A stretch of 64,000 bases of DNA, taken from contig CAWFHD010000003.1 in NCBI GenBank assembly GCA_963815475.1, positions 1,302,001 through 1,366,000 of the forward strand, read 5' to 3'. The notes beneath the pieces are model-generated. The model was not told the origin of the DNA and searched no databases. It worked only from the letters and a program-made list of their open reading frames with translations. The first letter of the stretch is position 1; every line of letters starts with the position of its first letter. A program made the position numbers and the translations under genes. Shown one piece after another: positions 40,295 through 49,393 of this stretch. The stretch is from Sulfopaludibacter sp963815475. GTDB taxonomy: Bacteria > Acidobacteriota > Terriglobia > Bryobacterales > Bryobacteraceae.

Positions 40295-40498
40295 ATGAAA
40301 GAAAAAGGTACAGTGAAGTGGTTTAACGCAGCCAAGGGCTACGGTTTTATCCAACGGGAAAACGGAGAAGACGTCTTCGTGCATTTCTCGGCGATTCAGA
40401 CACAGGGATATCGCAGCCTGGATGAAGGCGCCAGAGTAGAGTTCGAAGTCACAAAAGGGCCCAAAGGGCTGCAGGCGACCAACGTCACCGCCGCCTGA
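40295..40498 (+). CDS. Cold-shock-domain RNA chaperone
   Basis: A 67-residue CspA-family protein: GTVKWFNAAKGYGFIQRENGEDVFVHFSAIQ carries both RNP motifs (KGYGFI and DVFVHF). The ribosome-binding site AAGAAGGAAAT precedes the ATG at 40295; an upstream in-frame start at 40232 lies within the terminator's T run and is rejected. Binds single-stranded nucleic acid and melts mRNA structure. Followed by infA. Confidence 0.95.
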   Translation: MKEKGTVKWFNAAKGYGFIQRENGEDVFVHFSAIQTQGYRSLDEGARVEFEVTKGPKGLQATNVTAA

Positions 40499-40561
40499 GC
40501 GAATTTGCGGACCGGCCTCGCCTGCAGGAAGCCGGTCCGCACGCCAAGACCGTGGAGGTCT

Positions 40562-40780
40562 ATGAGCAAAGAGGACAGTATAGAAGTAACCGGCACCGTT
40601 TTAGAGAAATTTCCCAGCGGGCTGTTTAGTGTCCAACTGGAACACGAACGCGTGGTGCTGGCCCACTTGGCCGGCCGCCTGCGCCGCAATCGCATTCGCG
40701 TTCTGGCGGGCGATAAAGTCACCTTGGAGCTGTCCCCTTACGATCTCACCAAAGGCCGCATTACATTCCGGCACAGATAA
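40562..40780 (+). CDS. infA: Translation initiation factor IF-1
   Basis: A 72-residue OB-fold protein: IEVTGTVLEKFPSGLFSVQLEH...VLAHLAGRLRRNRIRVLAGDKVTLELSPYDLTKGRITFRHR matches IF-1 along its length. GGAGGTCT directly precedes the ATG. It lies apart from a ribosomal-protein operon and next to a cold-shock gene, so may be a second, cold-related copy. Confidence 0.92.
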   Translation: MSKEDSIEVTGTVLEKFPSGLFSVQLEHERVVLAHLAGRLRRNRIRVLAGDKVTLELSPYDLTKGRITFRHR

Positions 40781-40975
40781 CTGCGCCATTTCTTATACAA
40801 GTCTACAAGTCACATTTCGAAACTTAAGTACTATCAGGTATCCAATTTCACACCCCATATTCATGCTACGTGTTAATAGTCAGTAGGGGGGCCGGTCAAT
40901 ATTGTTTTTCACAAAAATTCCATTCGCCGCCACCACAGGCTGTAAGCATTTGATTTAATTGCGGAAAGGCACCCC

Positions 40976-42073
40976 ATGAAAGATCCAAACCCGCCTCAAG
41001 AGAAGCGCCGGACCAAGGGTCGCACCCGCGCGACGGCTATAATCAAGTCGGAGGATGGGGTGGAAAAGCCAAGAAATTCACAAAACCGGAGCAAGAAACC
41101 GGCGCCCGATCCGGTGGAAGATTTAACCCAGGTCCTCTCTCAGAAGGTAGTGGGGCAGCCGAACGCTACCCGCGTCATCGTTCCCTACATTCAAATGTTC
41201 CAAGCGGGCTTGGCCCCGGAAGGGCGTCCGGTCGGCGTATTTCTCTTGCTGGGTCCCACGGGGACGGGCAAGACGAAGACCGTGGAAGCGCTCGCCGAAG
41301 TGCTGCACGGAAGCGAAAAAAATGTGCTCAAAGTGGACTGCGGGGAGTTCCAGATGGAGCACGAAGTCGCCAAACTGATTGGCGCTCCTCCAGGGTACCT
41401 GGGCCATCGCGAAACGCAGCCGATGCTCACCCAGCAAAAGCTGAATGCGGTGACCAGCGAAAAGTGCAGCCTCTCGCTGGTGCTGTTCGACGAAATCGAA
41501 AAAGCCGCGCCTTCCATGACTCGCCTGTTGTTAGGCGTGCTCGACAAGGGCGTGCTGCGGCTGGGCGACAACTCGACCGTCAATTTCGAGAAGAGCCTGG
41601 TATTTCTCACCAGCAATCTGGGCGCGCGCGAAATGATGAAGGAGATCAACCCGGATTTCGGTTTCCAGTCAGCGCAGGGAAACGAACGGGCCGATCTCAC
41701 CGGTAAGCTGCAAAATATTGCGCTGGTTTCCGTGCGCAAGCGCTTCTCACCGGAGTTCGTCAACCGCATCGATTGCATCATCACCTATCAGCCGCTTATC
41801 GCCCGAAGCGCTGTCGGCGATTCTGGATCATCAGATTACGGACTTGCAGAATCATGTGATCACGCGGCTGGGGAACCGGTCATTCACGCTCGAAGTGCCG
41901 TTCGAAGCGCGCCAATTCCTCCTGCAAAAAGGGACCAGTTCCGAGTACGGAGCGCGCGAATTGAATCGCACCATCCACCGCTTTCTCACGCAGCCGTTGG
42001 CCACCATGGTGGCGACCAACCAGGTGAGCGCCGGGGCTCGTGTGCGCGTGGATGTGGCGGAAGACGGCGATAA
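40976..42073 (+). CDS. ClpA/B-type AAA+ ATPase, frame broken near 41800
   Basis: A basic N-terminal region (1-45) leads into one AAA+ module: VVGQPNATRVIVPYIQMF, Walker A LLGPTGTGKTKTVEALA (about 91-107), GAPPGYLG, Walker B LVLFDEIEKA, sensor-1 FLTSNLGA, and arginine finger region FSPEFVNRID. This is the D2-like module of Clp/Hsp100 proteins without an N domain. At about 41800 the coding signal moves to the next frame (LSPEALSAILDHQITDLQN...SEYGARELNRTIHRFLTQP, to about 42110), consistent with one extra T in CCGCTTATCG. The listed stop at 42073 is an artefact of the shift. The true product continues to at least 42110 and perhaps into the receiver domain. Confidence 0.75.
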   Translation: MKDPNPPQEKRRTKGRTRATAIIKSEDGVEKPRNSQNRSKKPAPDPVEDLTQVLSQKVVGQPNATRVIVPYIQMFQAGLAPEGRPVGVFLLLGPTGTGKTKTVEALAEVLHGSEKNVLKVDCGEFQMEHEVAKLIGAPPGYLGHRETQPMLTQQKLNAVTSEKCSLSLVLFDEIEKAAPSMTRLLLGVLDKGVLRLGDNSTVNFEKSLVFLTSNLGAREMMKEINPDFGFQSAQGNERADLTGKLQNIALVSVRKRFSPEFVNRIDCIITYQPLIARSAVGDSGSSDYGLAESCDHAAGEPVIHARSAVRSAPIPPAKRDQFRVRSARIESHHPPLSHAAVGHHGGDQPGERRGSCARGCGGRRR

Positions 42074-42129
42074 ACTGGCGATCCGTTCGCAGGATCTGGT
42101 AGGCGCGACCGCCGCCGGCCAATCCCACG

Positions 42130-42501
42130 GTGCTGCTGGTGGACGACAATCGCGACCTGCTGCATTTCCTGGAGCGGTTGATGGCCGACGCCGGCTGGAC
42201 GCTGCTTACCGCGGAATCGGCGACCGAGGCCAAGCGCCTCGTGGCTGAGAATAAACCGAATGCGGCGCTGCTCGACTATATGCTGCCGGACGGCAACGGA
42301 GTGGAACTCGGCGTCGAATTCCTGCAGACCGTGCCGCAGATGCTGGTGATCGTGATGACGGGAACGATTCTGCCGCCGGAAGAAGAAGCGCTCTGCGAAG
42401 AGCACACCTTCCCAGTATTGCGAAAGCCGTTCCTGGCGTCGGACGTGATGAATCAGATTCGCAGCCGGCTATCGCCCGTGAGCACGAGCAAGAGCGCTTA
42501 A
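42130..42501 (+). CDS. Response-regulator receiver domain
   Basis: A 123-residue CheY-like domain: VLLVDDNRDLLHFLERLMADAG with the acidic pair, phospho-acceptor Asp in NAALLDYMLPDGNG (about D49), Thr in IVMTGT and Lys in PVLRKPF. No output domain. GTG at 42130 has no ribosome-binding site, and the frame upstream reads PPPANPT directly after the displaced AAA+ C-terminus, so this may be the C-terminal domain of the AAA+ protein separated by a second one-base shift near 42110. Confidence 0.75.
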   Translation: MLLVDDNRDLLHFLERLMADAGWTLLTAESATEAKRLVAENKPNAALLDYMLPDGNGVELGVEFLQTVPQMLVIVMTGTILPPEEEALCEEHTFPVLRKPFLASDVMNQIRSRLSPVSTSKSA

Positions 42502-42505
42502 GAAA

Positions 42506-42541
42506 CTGTCAGCTATCGGCTAAGTAGCTGATAGCTGACAG
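42506..42541. terminator. Hairpin between convergent genes
   Basis: CTGTCAGCTATC (42506-42517) pairs perfectly with GATAGCTGACAG (42530-42541) around a 12-base loop. It overlaps the last codons of the MATE gene and follows the receiver-domain stop. No long T run, so termination strength is uncertain. Confidence 0.5.
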
Positions 42542-43868
42542 ATCGTCTCCTCCACACCATCACCAGACTCGCTCCGATCAGGATCAGCGCGATGGTGAGC
42601 CCCACCCAGATTCCCTTGACTCCCCAGTTCCTGGGGAAACACAGCCAGTACACGATGGGCATTCCCACCACCCAGTAGCCTATTAGATGGGCGAGCATTG
42701 GGCTGCGTGTATCTCCCAAGCCTCGCAGCGCTCCGGTGGCCACCACCTGCACTCCATCGAAGAGCTCGAAGAATGCCGCGATGCGCAGTAGTGTGGCTCC
42801 GGCGGCGATGACGGCGGAGTCGGGAATGAATCGGTGAATTAGCCATCCCGGAGCCAGCCAAAGCAGAATGCCGGCCGACCCCATGAACAGCGCGCTGATG
42901 GACAGTGCGGTCCAGCCGGCGGCGGCGACACCGTGTGGATCGCGCCGCCCCACAGCCTGCCCTACACGTACGGCGGCGGCCGAACTGATTCCCAGCGGCA
43001 CCATGTACGTAGTGGCAATCACCTGCACGGCAATGCTGTGGGCCGCAAGCGAAACCTCATCCAGGCGCGCGGCCAACACGGTAACGATGCCGAAGACCGC
43101 GCCTTCGAACATGATCTGTCCGCAGGAAGGAAGTCCCAACCGGATCAGGCGCTCAATGCGCGACCAATCGGGCCGCCACGAAATGTGGAAGAGCGCCTCG
43201 CCGGTTTGTCGCTCGTGCCACAGAATCGCGGCCAACAGCACTCCGGCCATATACAGGCGCGCCAGAGATGTGGACCAGCCGGAGCCTGCGAGGCCTAGCC
43301 GCGGCGCGCCCCAATGTCCAAAGATCAGAATCCAGTTGCCGAAAATGTTCACCAGGTTGGCGCTGACCAGCGCGAACATCACTGGCTTTACGATATTCAC
43401 CGCCTGCAGGTAGCGGCGGAAGGCCGTGTAGAGCAGCAGCGGCGGAATGCTCCAGATCAGCGCCTTCGTGTAGGGCACTAGCAGCACCATGACGTGCGGG
43501 TTCACGTGGGCTGCGCGCAGCACCGGAATCAAAGCCAGAATGGTCCCTGCCAGCAGCGGTGAAACGGCAAGCGCCAGCCAGATTCCGTTGACCAGCGTGC
43601 GGCGCGTGTCTTTGTGATTGTTGGAGCCGAACGCCTGCGCCACCAGCGTGTCCATGCCCAGCAGCAGGCCGGTGGCGCCGATCACCGTCGGGAAGAAGAC
43701 CATGTTGGCGAGGCTGCCCGCGCCGAGCGCAGCCGGCCCCAACTGCCCAGCCATGATGGTGTCGACGATGCCCATCGCCATCCAGCCCAACTCGGCGAGC
43801 GCGAGCGGCGCAGCCAGTTGCAGCATGGGACGAAACTCCCTTCGCAGATCGGCGATGAAGTGCGGCAT
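42513..43868 (-). CDS. MATE-family multidrug efflux pump (NorM type)
   Basis: A 451-residue protein with 12 predicted membrane helices in two six-helix halves. MAMGIVDTIMAGQLGPAALGA in helix 1 and GATGLLLGMDTLVAQAFGSNNHKD in helix 2 are MatE landmarks; the second half repeats them (LPSCGQIMFEGAVFG, AAAVRVGQAVGRRDP). Exchanges cationic drugs or metabolites for sodium or protons. Downstream of xerC on the same strand; ATG 43868. Confidence 0.9.
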   Translation of the reverse strand: MPHFIADLRREFRPMLQLAAPLALAELGWMAMGIVDTIMAGQLGPAALGAGSLANMVFFPTVIGATGLLLGMDTLVAQAFGSNNHKDTRRTLVNGIWLALAVSPLLAGTILALIPVLRAAHVNPHVMVLLVPYTKALIWSIPPLLLYTAFRRYLQAVNIVKPVMFALVSANLVNIFGNWILIFGHWGAPRLGLAGSGWSTSLARLYMAGVLLAAILWHERQTGEALFHISWRPDWSRIERLIRLGLPSCGQIMFEGAVFGIVTVLAARLDEVSLAAHSIAVQVIATTYMVPLGISSAAAVRVGQAVGRRDPHGVAAAGWTALSISALFMGSAGILLWLAPGWLIHRFIPDSAVIAAGATLLRIAAFFELFDGVQVVATGALRGLGDTRSPMLAHLIGYWVVGMPIVYWLCFPRNWGVKGIWVGLTIALILIGASLVMVWRRRSVSYQLLSR

Positions 43869-43872
43869 TCGC

Positions 43873-44810
43873 TCAAGCCTTCGAGTGCGCTTTCGGATGA
43901 GCCTTGTCGTAGACCGCCATCAGGTCGGTGAGGGAAACCTGCGTGTACTTCTGGGTAGTGGAAAGACGAGCGTGGCCCAGCAGTTCCTGAATGGCGCGAA
44001 GGTCGGCGCCGTCGGCCAGAAGGTGCGTGGCGTACGCATGGCGAAAGCTGTGCGGGTGCACCGAGGGGTCGCCATTGATGTAGGTGCGTAGAGCTTAACG
44101 ATAAAGGCGATGCCGCGTGGCGTGATGCGGCGTCCGTGATGATTGAGGAAGACCGCCGGCTCGTCTAGGACCACGGACCGCTCCGTCAGGTAGCGATCCA
44201 ACGATTCGGCGGCTTTGCCGGGCATGGGCACCTGGCGCTCCTTCCGGCCTTTGCCGCGAACGCGCAGCCATCCCTCGGAGCGGTCCAGATCCTGCAGGTT
44301 GAGGCCGGCCAGTTCGCTCACGCGCACGCCGCAGCCATAGAGCAATTCGAAAATGGCGCGGTCACGCGCCGGATGCGGACGCTCCATTTGGTTGGAGGCC
44401 ACGCCATCGATCAGGGTACCTACCTGCTCCGCCGTCATCACCTCGGGCAGCTTCTTGGGAGCTTTGGGAGTGCGCACCAGTTTGGCGACATTCACCTTCA
44501 CCACGCCTTCACGAGAGAGGAATTTGAAAAGGCCGCGAATGGCCGCCAGCTTACGACGGATGGTGACCGCGCTGTTGGGCCGGTTGTAGAGCCAGAGCAG
44601 CCACTCGCGGAGCGTTAGGACTTCGATGGCTTCCGGCAGGGGCGGCTCGGTTTCGGGCGGCGAGAGGAATTCCAGGAACTCGGCGAGGTCGCTGGAGTAG
44701 GCGGTGATGGTGTGGACGGAATTGCCGGCGCGGGCCAAATCCTGAAGATACGTTTCGATGTGCCGGGCCAACGGACTCCTGCCTTCCGGCCTCTCCTCTA
44801 CCTCAGACAT
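43873..44810 (-). pseudogene. xerC: XerC site-specific recombinase, one-base frame break
   Basis: From ATG 44810: LARHIETYLQDLARAGNSVHTITAYSSDLAEFLEFL (core-binding domain) then the catalytic Arg in YGCGVRVSELAGLNLQDLD. The frame is good up to GIAFIVKLYA, near 44090, where the remainder appears in another frame: YINGDPSVHPHSFRHAYATHLLADGADLRAIQELLGHARLSTTQKYTQVS, giving H-x-x-R, LGHA and the nucleophile Tyr, with stop at 43873. One missing base in CTCTACGCACCTAC restores a normal 311-residue XerC for chromosome-dimer resolution. Because the gene is essential-like, a sequencing deletion is more likely than true loss. Overlaps the trmFO stop by 8 bases. Confidence 0.8.
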
Positions 44811-46146
44811 GGCTTGCCTGCCCAGCGTAGTTGTCGAGCGCTTCGAGCGCGCGTCGACAAACCTCCGCGTGGCGCGCGTGTTTATCGCGGCGCAGCTTTT
44901 GGCGAGTCGCATCGTCGAGCTGCGGCAGCAGGTCGAAGGTGATGTTGGCGGGCTGATAGTTGGAAGAGTCGGCGCCCGAGATGTAATGGCACAGCGAGCC
45001 GAGCGCGGTGTCGCGCGGCAAGGCGCGGGGCTCGTCGCCGACCGCCAATGCGGCGGCATGCATACCCGCCATCAGTCCGGTCGCGATGGCCTCCACGTAC
45101 CCTTCGACACCCGAGATCTGGCCGGCGAAAAAAACTCGCGGATGGGCGCGCAGTTGGAGCGCTGGAGAGAGCAGCGCCGGCGCATTGATATACGTATTGC
45201 GGTGAATCTGCCCGAAGCGCAGGAACTCGGCATTCTGCAGGCCGGGGATCATGCGCAGGATGCGCGCCTGTTCCCCAAACTTCAAATGATTCTGGAAGCC
45301 TACCAGGTTGAAACTTTGCGAGCGTAGATTTTCCTGGCGCAATTGCACCACGGCGTACGGCCGCCTACCCGTGCGCGGGTCGGTGAGCCCCATCGGCTTC
45401 ATGGGGCCGAAGCGCAGCGTTTCGCGGCCGCGGCGCGCCAGTTCCTCAATGGGCAGGCAGGCCTCGAAGAACGGTGTCCGGTCCTCTTCGATATGGGCGG
45501 TGACGTTCTGGCCCTTCAACAGTTCGTCGACGAAAGCCTCATACTGTTCGCGATCGAATGGGCAGTTGAGATAGTCGTCTGTGCCGTCGGTGGACTTGCC
45601 ATAGCGTGAGGCCCAGAAGGCAATGCCGGTGTCGACCGTTTCGGCGTCCACGATGGGGCTGATGCTGTCGTAAAAAAACAGCCGGTCGGACCCGGTGAGC
45701 CGCGAGATCTCGGCGGCAAGCGCATCGCTAGTGAGAGGACCGCTGGCGATCACGGTGATGGCCGTATCGTCCACCGCGGCGACCTCTTCGCGGCGAAGTT
45801 CGATGAGCGGTTCGCCGTCGATGGCGGCGGTAATCTCGGCCGAGAAGATTTCGCGATCGACGGTGAGGGCGTGGCCGCCGGGCACGCGGGCAGTTTGAGC
45901 GGCGCGCAGCAGCAGCGAGTCGAGCCGGCGCAGTTCTTCTTTGAGGAGCCACGGCGCAGTGGATTCGGATTCCGACTTGAGCGAGTTGCTGCAGACGAGC
46001 TCGGCTAACCGGTCGGTCTGATGCGCGGGCGTGCGGCGCACTGGACGCATTTCGTGCAGCACCGCGGGCACGCCACGGCGCGCCACCTGCCATGCGGCTT
46101 CCGTGCCGGCCAATCCGCCGCCGATGATGTGAATGGGTTGAGGCAA
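44803..46146 (-). CDS. trmFO: Methylenetetrahydrofolate-tRNA-(uracil-54-C5)-methyltransferase
   Basis: A 447-residue flavoprotein that makes ribothymidine-54 in the tRNA T loop using methylene-THF. FAD-binding start IHIIGGGLAGTEAAWQVARRGVPAVLHEMRP, then AHQTDRLAELVCSNSLKS with the conserved Cys, CPFDREQYEAFVDELL, EACLPIEELARRGRETLRFGPMKPMGL and the second Cys region, RVFFAGQISGVEGYVEAIATGL. Full-length and intact, upstream of xerC as in many genomes. Confidence 0.95.
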   Translation of the reverse strand: MPQPIHIIGGGLAGTEAAWQVARRGVPAVLHEMRPVRRTPAHQTDRLAELVCSNSLKSESESTAPWLLKEELRRLDSLLLRAAQTARVPGGHALTVDREIFSAEITAAIDGEPLIELRREEVAAVDDTAITVIASGPLTSDALAAEISRLTGSDRLFFYDSISPIVDAETVDTGIAFWASRYGKSTDGTDDYLNCPFDREQYEAFVDELLKGQNVTAHIEEDRTPFFEACLPIEELARRGRETLRFGPMKPMGLTDPRTGRRPYAVVQLRQENLRSQSFNLVGFQNHLKFGEQARILRMIPGLQNAEFLRFGQIHRNTYINAPALLSPALQLRAHPRVFFAGQISGVEGYVEAIATGLMAGMHAAALAVGDEPRALPRDTALGSLCHYISGADSSNYQPANITFDLLPQLDDATRQKLRRDKHARHAEVCRRALEALDNYAGQASHV

Positions 46147-46225
46147 AGGGTACCTGATGATTTCAGGATAACCGACGCGCTTTTCCAGCGTGCGCGAGGC
46201 GAGCCGAAGAAGCTAAGATCGAAGC

Positions 46226-46747
46226 ATGACTCCTACCGCCGACCGCATCATTCTCGATTACTCCACCGCCAAGTTGCAGGAACAGTCGAAGCGTATTGAA
46301 GACTGCGTCAAGCGGCTCTCCGATGAACAGGTTTGGGCGCGCGGCGGCGAGAACGAAAATGCCGTCGGCAATCTGGTGCTGCACCTCTGCGGCAACGTGA
46401 GGCAGTGGATCGTATCCGGAGTCGGCGCGCAGCCTGACATCCGCCGACGCAACGAGGAGTTCGATGCGCGCGGGGGCGTCCCGATTCCGGAGTTACTGGA
46501 GAAGCTGCGGACCACGATTGCGGATGCGACGTCGGTGCTGCAGCGGGTGACGCCCGAGCGCATGTTGGAGCGGGTGATCATCCAGAACTACGATGTGACC
46601 GTGCTGGAAGCGATCTATCACGTGGTGGAGCACTTTTCAGGGCACACCGGCCAGATCATTTTCGCCACCAAGATGCTGACCGGGTCGGAACTGGGATACT
46701 ATGCGCACCTGCGGACGAAGGCGGCGCATGGCCACAAGATGCCGTAG
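46226..46747 (+). CDS. DinB-like / DUF1572 family protein
   Basis: A 173-residue four-helix-bundle protein. Putative metal His residues lie in VGNLVLHLCGNVRQWI and AIYHVVEHFSGHTGQI, with the two-helix spacing of DinB/YfiT-like proteins. These often act as thiol-dependent transferases, but this subgroup is uncharacterised. Single gene, divergent from trmFO and convergent with hemQ. Confidence 0.78.
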   Translation: MTPTADRIILDYSTAKLQEQSKRIEDCVKRLSDEQVWARGGENENAVGNLVLHLCGNVRQWIVSGVGAQPDIRRRNEEFDARGGVPIPELLEKLRTTIADATSVLQRVTPERMLERVIIQNYDVTVLEAIYHVVEHFSGHTGQIIFATKMLTGSELGYYAHLRTKAAHGHKMP

Positions 46748-46753
46748 AGCGCG

Positions 46754-47592
46754 TTACAGGATCTCGGCCAGTTTCGCTGCGGGCACGCGAATGCCAACGT
46801 AAAACGAACCGAACAGCGCATAGACGGCGCTGACATAATCGAAGCGCATTTCGTAGATGAGTTTCTTGAAGACCAGCGGATCCTCTCCGAAGAGATCGAC
46901 GCCCCACTCCCAATCGTCGAAGCCGATGGAGCCCGTGATGATCTGGCGGACCTCGCCCGCATAGCGGCGCCCGACCATGCCGTGCTCATGCATCATGCGC
47001 TGGCGATCTGCCATGGTCTCCGTGTACCAGTTGACGGTTTCTCCGCGCTTCCGGTCCATGGGATAGAAGCACAGATATTTGGCGGGAGGAATCTCCGGCC
47101 ACAGCCGCGGCGCCATGGCCGTGCGCTGGCGTTCGAACACTCGCTCGATTTCCTTTTTCCATTCGTCCGAATTGCGGCTGCGATGCCCTTGGCGGCGAGG
47201 CCGCGTAGATTTTCGAGGTGGATTCGTAGAGTCCCAGCTCGATGATGGAAAGGTAGGATGAAGTGGACTCCAGATAGTCGCTGAAGCGCAGGCTGGCGAT
47301 TCGCGTTCGGCCTGGTTCGAGTTCCTCGAAACTGCGGCGGAAGTGCACGAACATCAGGTCGCCCTTGTGCCCGATAAGCGAAAAGAGCGCGCTCTGCCGG
47401 CCCTCGCGAGGGTCGCTCCATGGCTTCGAGGGCGAGCGGAGGCTTCGGCCAGGATTTCGGCTTGCGTTTGGCGCGGAGAGCGCGCGCCATGCCGGGCGAG
47501 CGGAAGCGCATCATCTGGTGAAGCACGCTGGCGCCTTCGACCGTCAAGGGGACTGGGGGCAGAGCGGTAGCGGCAATCGTTTCGGGCGTCAT
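46754..47592 (-). pseudogene. hemQ: Chlorite-dismutase-like coproheme decarboxylase (HemQ), several frame breaks
   Basis: Reassembling three frames from ATG 47592 gives PPVPLTVEGASVLHQMMRFR, then (47354-47170) DLMFVHFRRSFEELEPGRTRIASLRFSDYLESTSSYLSIIELGLYE, then (from 47140) VFERQRTAMAPRLWPEIPPAKYLCFYPMDRKRGETVNWYTETMADRQRMMHEHGMVGRRYAGEVRQIITGSIGFDDWEWGVDLF. The last part holds the Tyr and Lys region and the proximal His segment (RMMHEHGMVGRRY) of HemQ. At least three indels lie between 47170 and 47520. The family converts coproheme III to heme b by oxidative decarboxylation. Confidence 0.75.
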
Positions 47593-47668
47593 CGTCACTA
47601 TTATAGTGGGCGGCGCGGGACTCAATCCCAATCACGAGGCGCGATGCTCCCTGGCGAATCGCCGCCAG

Positions 47669-48077
47669 TTAGCTTTCGGTGGCGAGTTGTTCCAGGTCGC
47701 GCTCGTTGGCCGTTTTCCATTCCGCCTGGCGCCGCTTCCCTGAGCCGCTCCAACAGCCGGCAGCGGCCCTGCGCTTCCAGCACAGCTTCAATTGAGCATC
47801 GGCAGCCTGTGCAGATTCCGCGCGGCGCTTTGCCACTTGCGCTTCCTTGACGCGGACAGCGCGCCGGAAGCCGCCGAGCGCCGCCAAATCGGCATCCCGC
47901 CACTCGATTCCAGCCACGCACCTGCGCTTCTGCCTGGATACCCGACGCTTCCAGCTCGGCTCGCGCATGATCGAGGGCGGCCAGCGCGGCCACCTTTTGC
48001 CCGTGCTGCCTGCGCGATCTCCAGCTGGGTGCGCCGCCACGCAGCACCTTTTCCAGCGGAAAGCGGAAGGACCTCAT
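47669..48077 (-). pseudogene. fliJ: Flagellar export chaperone FliJ, multiple frame breaks
   Basis: Frames stitched in order give MRSFRFPLEKVLR, WRRTQLEIAQAARAK, VAALAALDHARAELEASGIQAEAQVR, FRRAVRVKEAQVAKRRAESAQAADA, LEAQGRCRLLERLREAA and AEWKTANERDLEQLATES, a 130-residue coiled coil like FliJ, which sits on the FliI ring. Every 40-80 bases the frame changes. Position directly after fliI supports the assignment. Confidence 0.65.
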
Positions 48078-48107
48078 TTGAGGCGCGCCCGCCAGTTCTC
48101 GAGCCGC

Positions 48108-49393
48108 TCAAGGTCTCTTCAATGGGTGATACGCCATGTGGTCCTGCCGCAGGAAATCGAGCAGTTCGGGCCGCAACCGGATGCTGGCATCGAGCGCCGG
48201 ATTCGATCCCGCCACATACGCGCCGAGTTGGATCAGATCTTCGGCATCGTGATAACGCCGAGGGCCTGCCCGCATCTGACGCGCGGCGTCCTTCTGCGCC
48301 GGCGATGCAATCGCGGACGTCAGCCGGCTAACCGAATTCAGAATATCGATCGCCGGGTAATGGCCCTGTGCGGCCAGTTGGCGCGACAGAATAATGTGCC
48401 CGTCGAGGATGGCGCGGACCGCGTCGCAGATCGGCTCGTTGAAATCGTCGCCTTCCACCAGCACCGTAAAGAATCCGGTAATGGATCACCTTTCGGAAAT
48501 TGCCGGCGCGCTCCAGGACTTTGGGAAGGAGATTGAAAACCGAGGGCGTGTAGCCCTTCTGGACTCGGCGGCTCCCCCGCCGCCAAGCCGATCTCGCGCT
48601 GCGCCATGGCCAGCCGCGTAACCGAATCCATCACCAGCAGCACACTGGCCCCCTGATCGCGAAAATACTCGGCCACCGCCAGCGCCACGAAGCAGGCGCG
48701 CACGCGCAAGCGGCGCGGGCCGTTCCGAAGTCGCGCACACCACTACCGAGCGCTGCGCTGCCTTCCGGCCCGAGTTCGTTTTCCAAAAAGCCGCGGACCT
48801 CACGATTGCGCTCGCCGATCATCCCGATCACCGTGACGTCGGCCGAATTATGGCGCGACATGGAACCGAGCAGCGTGCTCTTGCCCACGCCGCTGCCGCC
48901 GAATATGCCGATGCGCTGCCCTTTACCGCAGGGCAGCAGGCTATCGATGGCGCGGATTCCGGTGACCAGCGGCTGCGTAATATGCTCGCGATCCAGCGGA
49001 TTAGTGGCCACGCCATAGAGGCTGTAAGCGCCCTCCGCCTGGATGGCGGGACCGCCATCGATGGGCTTGCCGAAGCCGTCGATCACCCGCCCCAGCAGGT
49101 TGCGGCCTACCGGTCACACGAGAATCCTCGTTGCGCGCAGTGACCATGTCGCCCAATTGCAGGCCATCGATCTCCTCTAGCGGCATGGAGAGGACTCGGC
49201 CGTTGCGGAAGCCGATCACCTGGGTGCGGATGCGACCGTCCGGCGAGGTGCGAACTTCGCAGAATTCCCCAATAGCCACGCTCGGTCCGCGCGATTCTAC
49301 CAGCAGCCCGACCACTTCAGTCACTTGCCCGGTCCAGCGCAGCGGCGAGACGCGGTCGAGTTCGGGCAGATAGGAGGCCATGTCGAGAGTCAT
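48108..49393 (-). pseudogene. fliI: Flagellum-specific ATPase FliI, multiple frame breaks
   Basis: Starts at ATG 49393 overlapping the fliH stop. N-terminal beta barrel (VSPLRWTGQVTEVVGLLVESRGPSVAIGEFCEV), then, after a shift near 49105, RVIDGFGKPIDGGPA and Walker A GIFGGSGVGKSTLLGSMSRHN, VIGMIGERNREVRGFLE; after shifts near 48750 and 48710, VALAVAEYFRDQGASVLLVMDSVTRLAMAQREIGLAAGEPP; after more near 48570 and 48480, LVEGDDFNEPICDAVRAILDGHIILSRQLAAQGHYPAIDIL. All motifs of the type III export ATPase are present, spread over several frames. At least four single-base indels. Confidence 0.8.

Noticed and set aside
43873..44810. xerC as part of a mobile element
   Set aside because: It overlaps trmFO as in ordinary chromosomes, has no att repeats nearby and matches housekeeping XerC.
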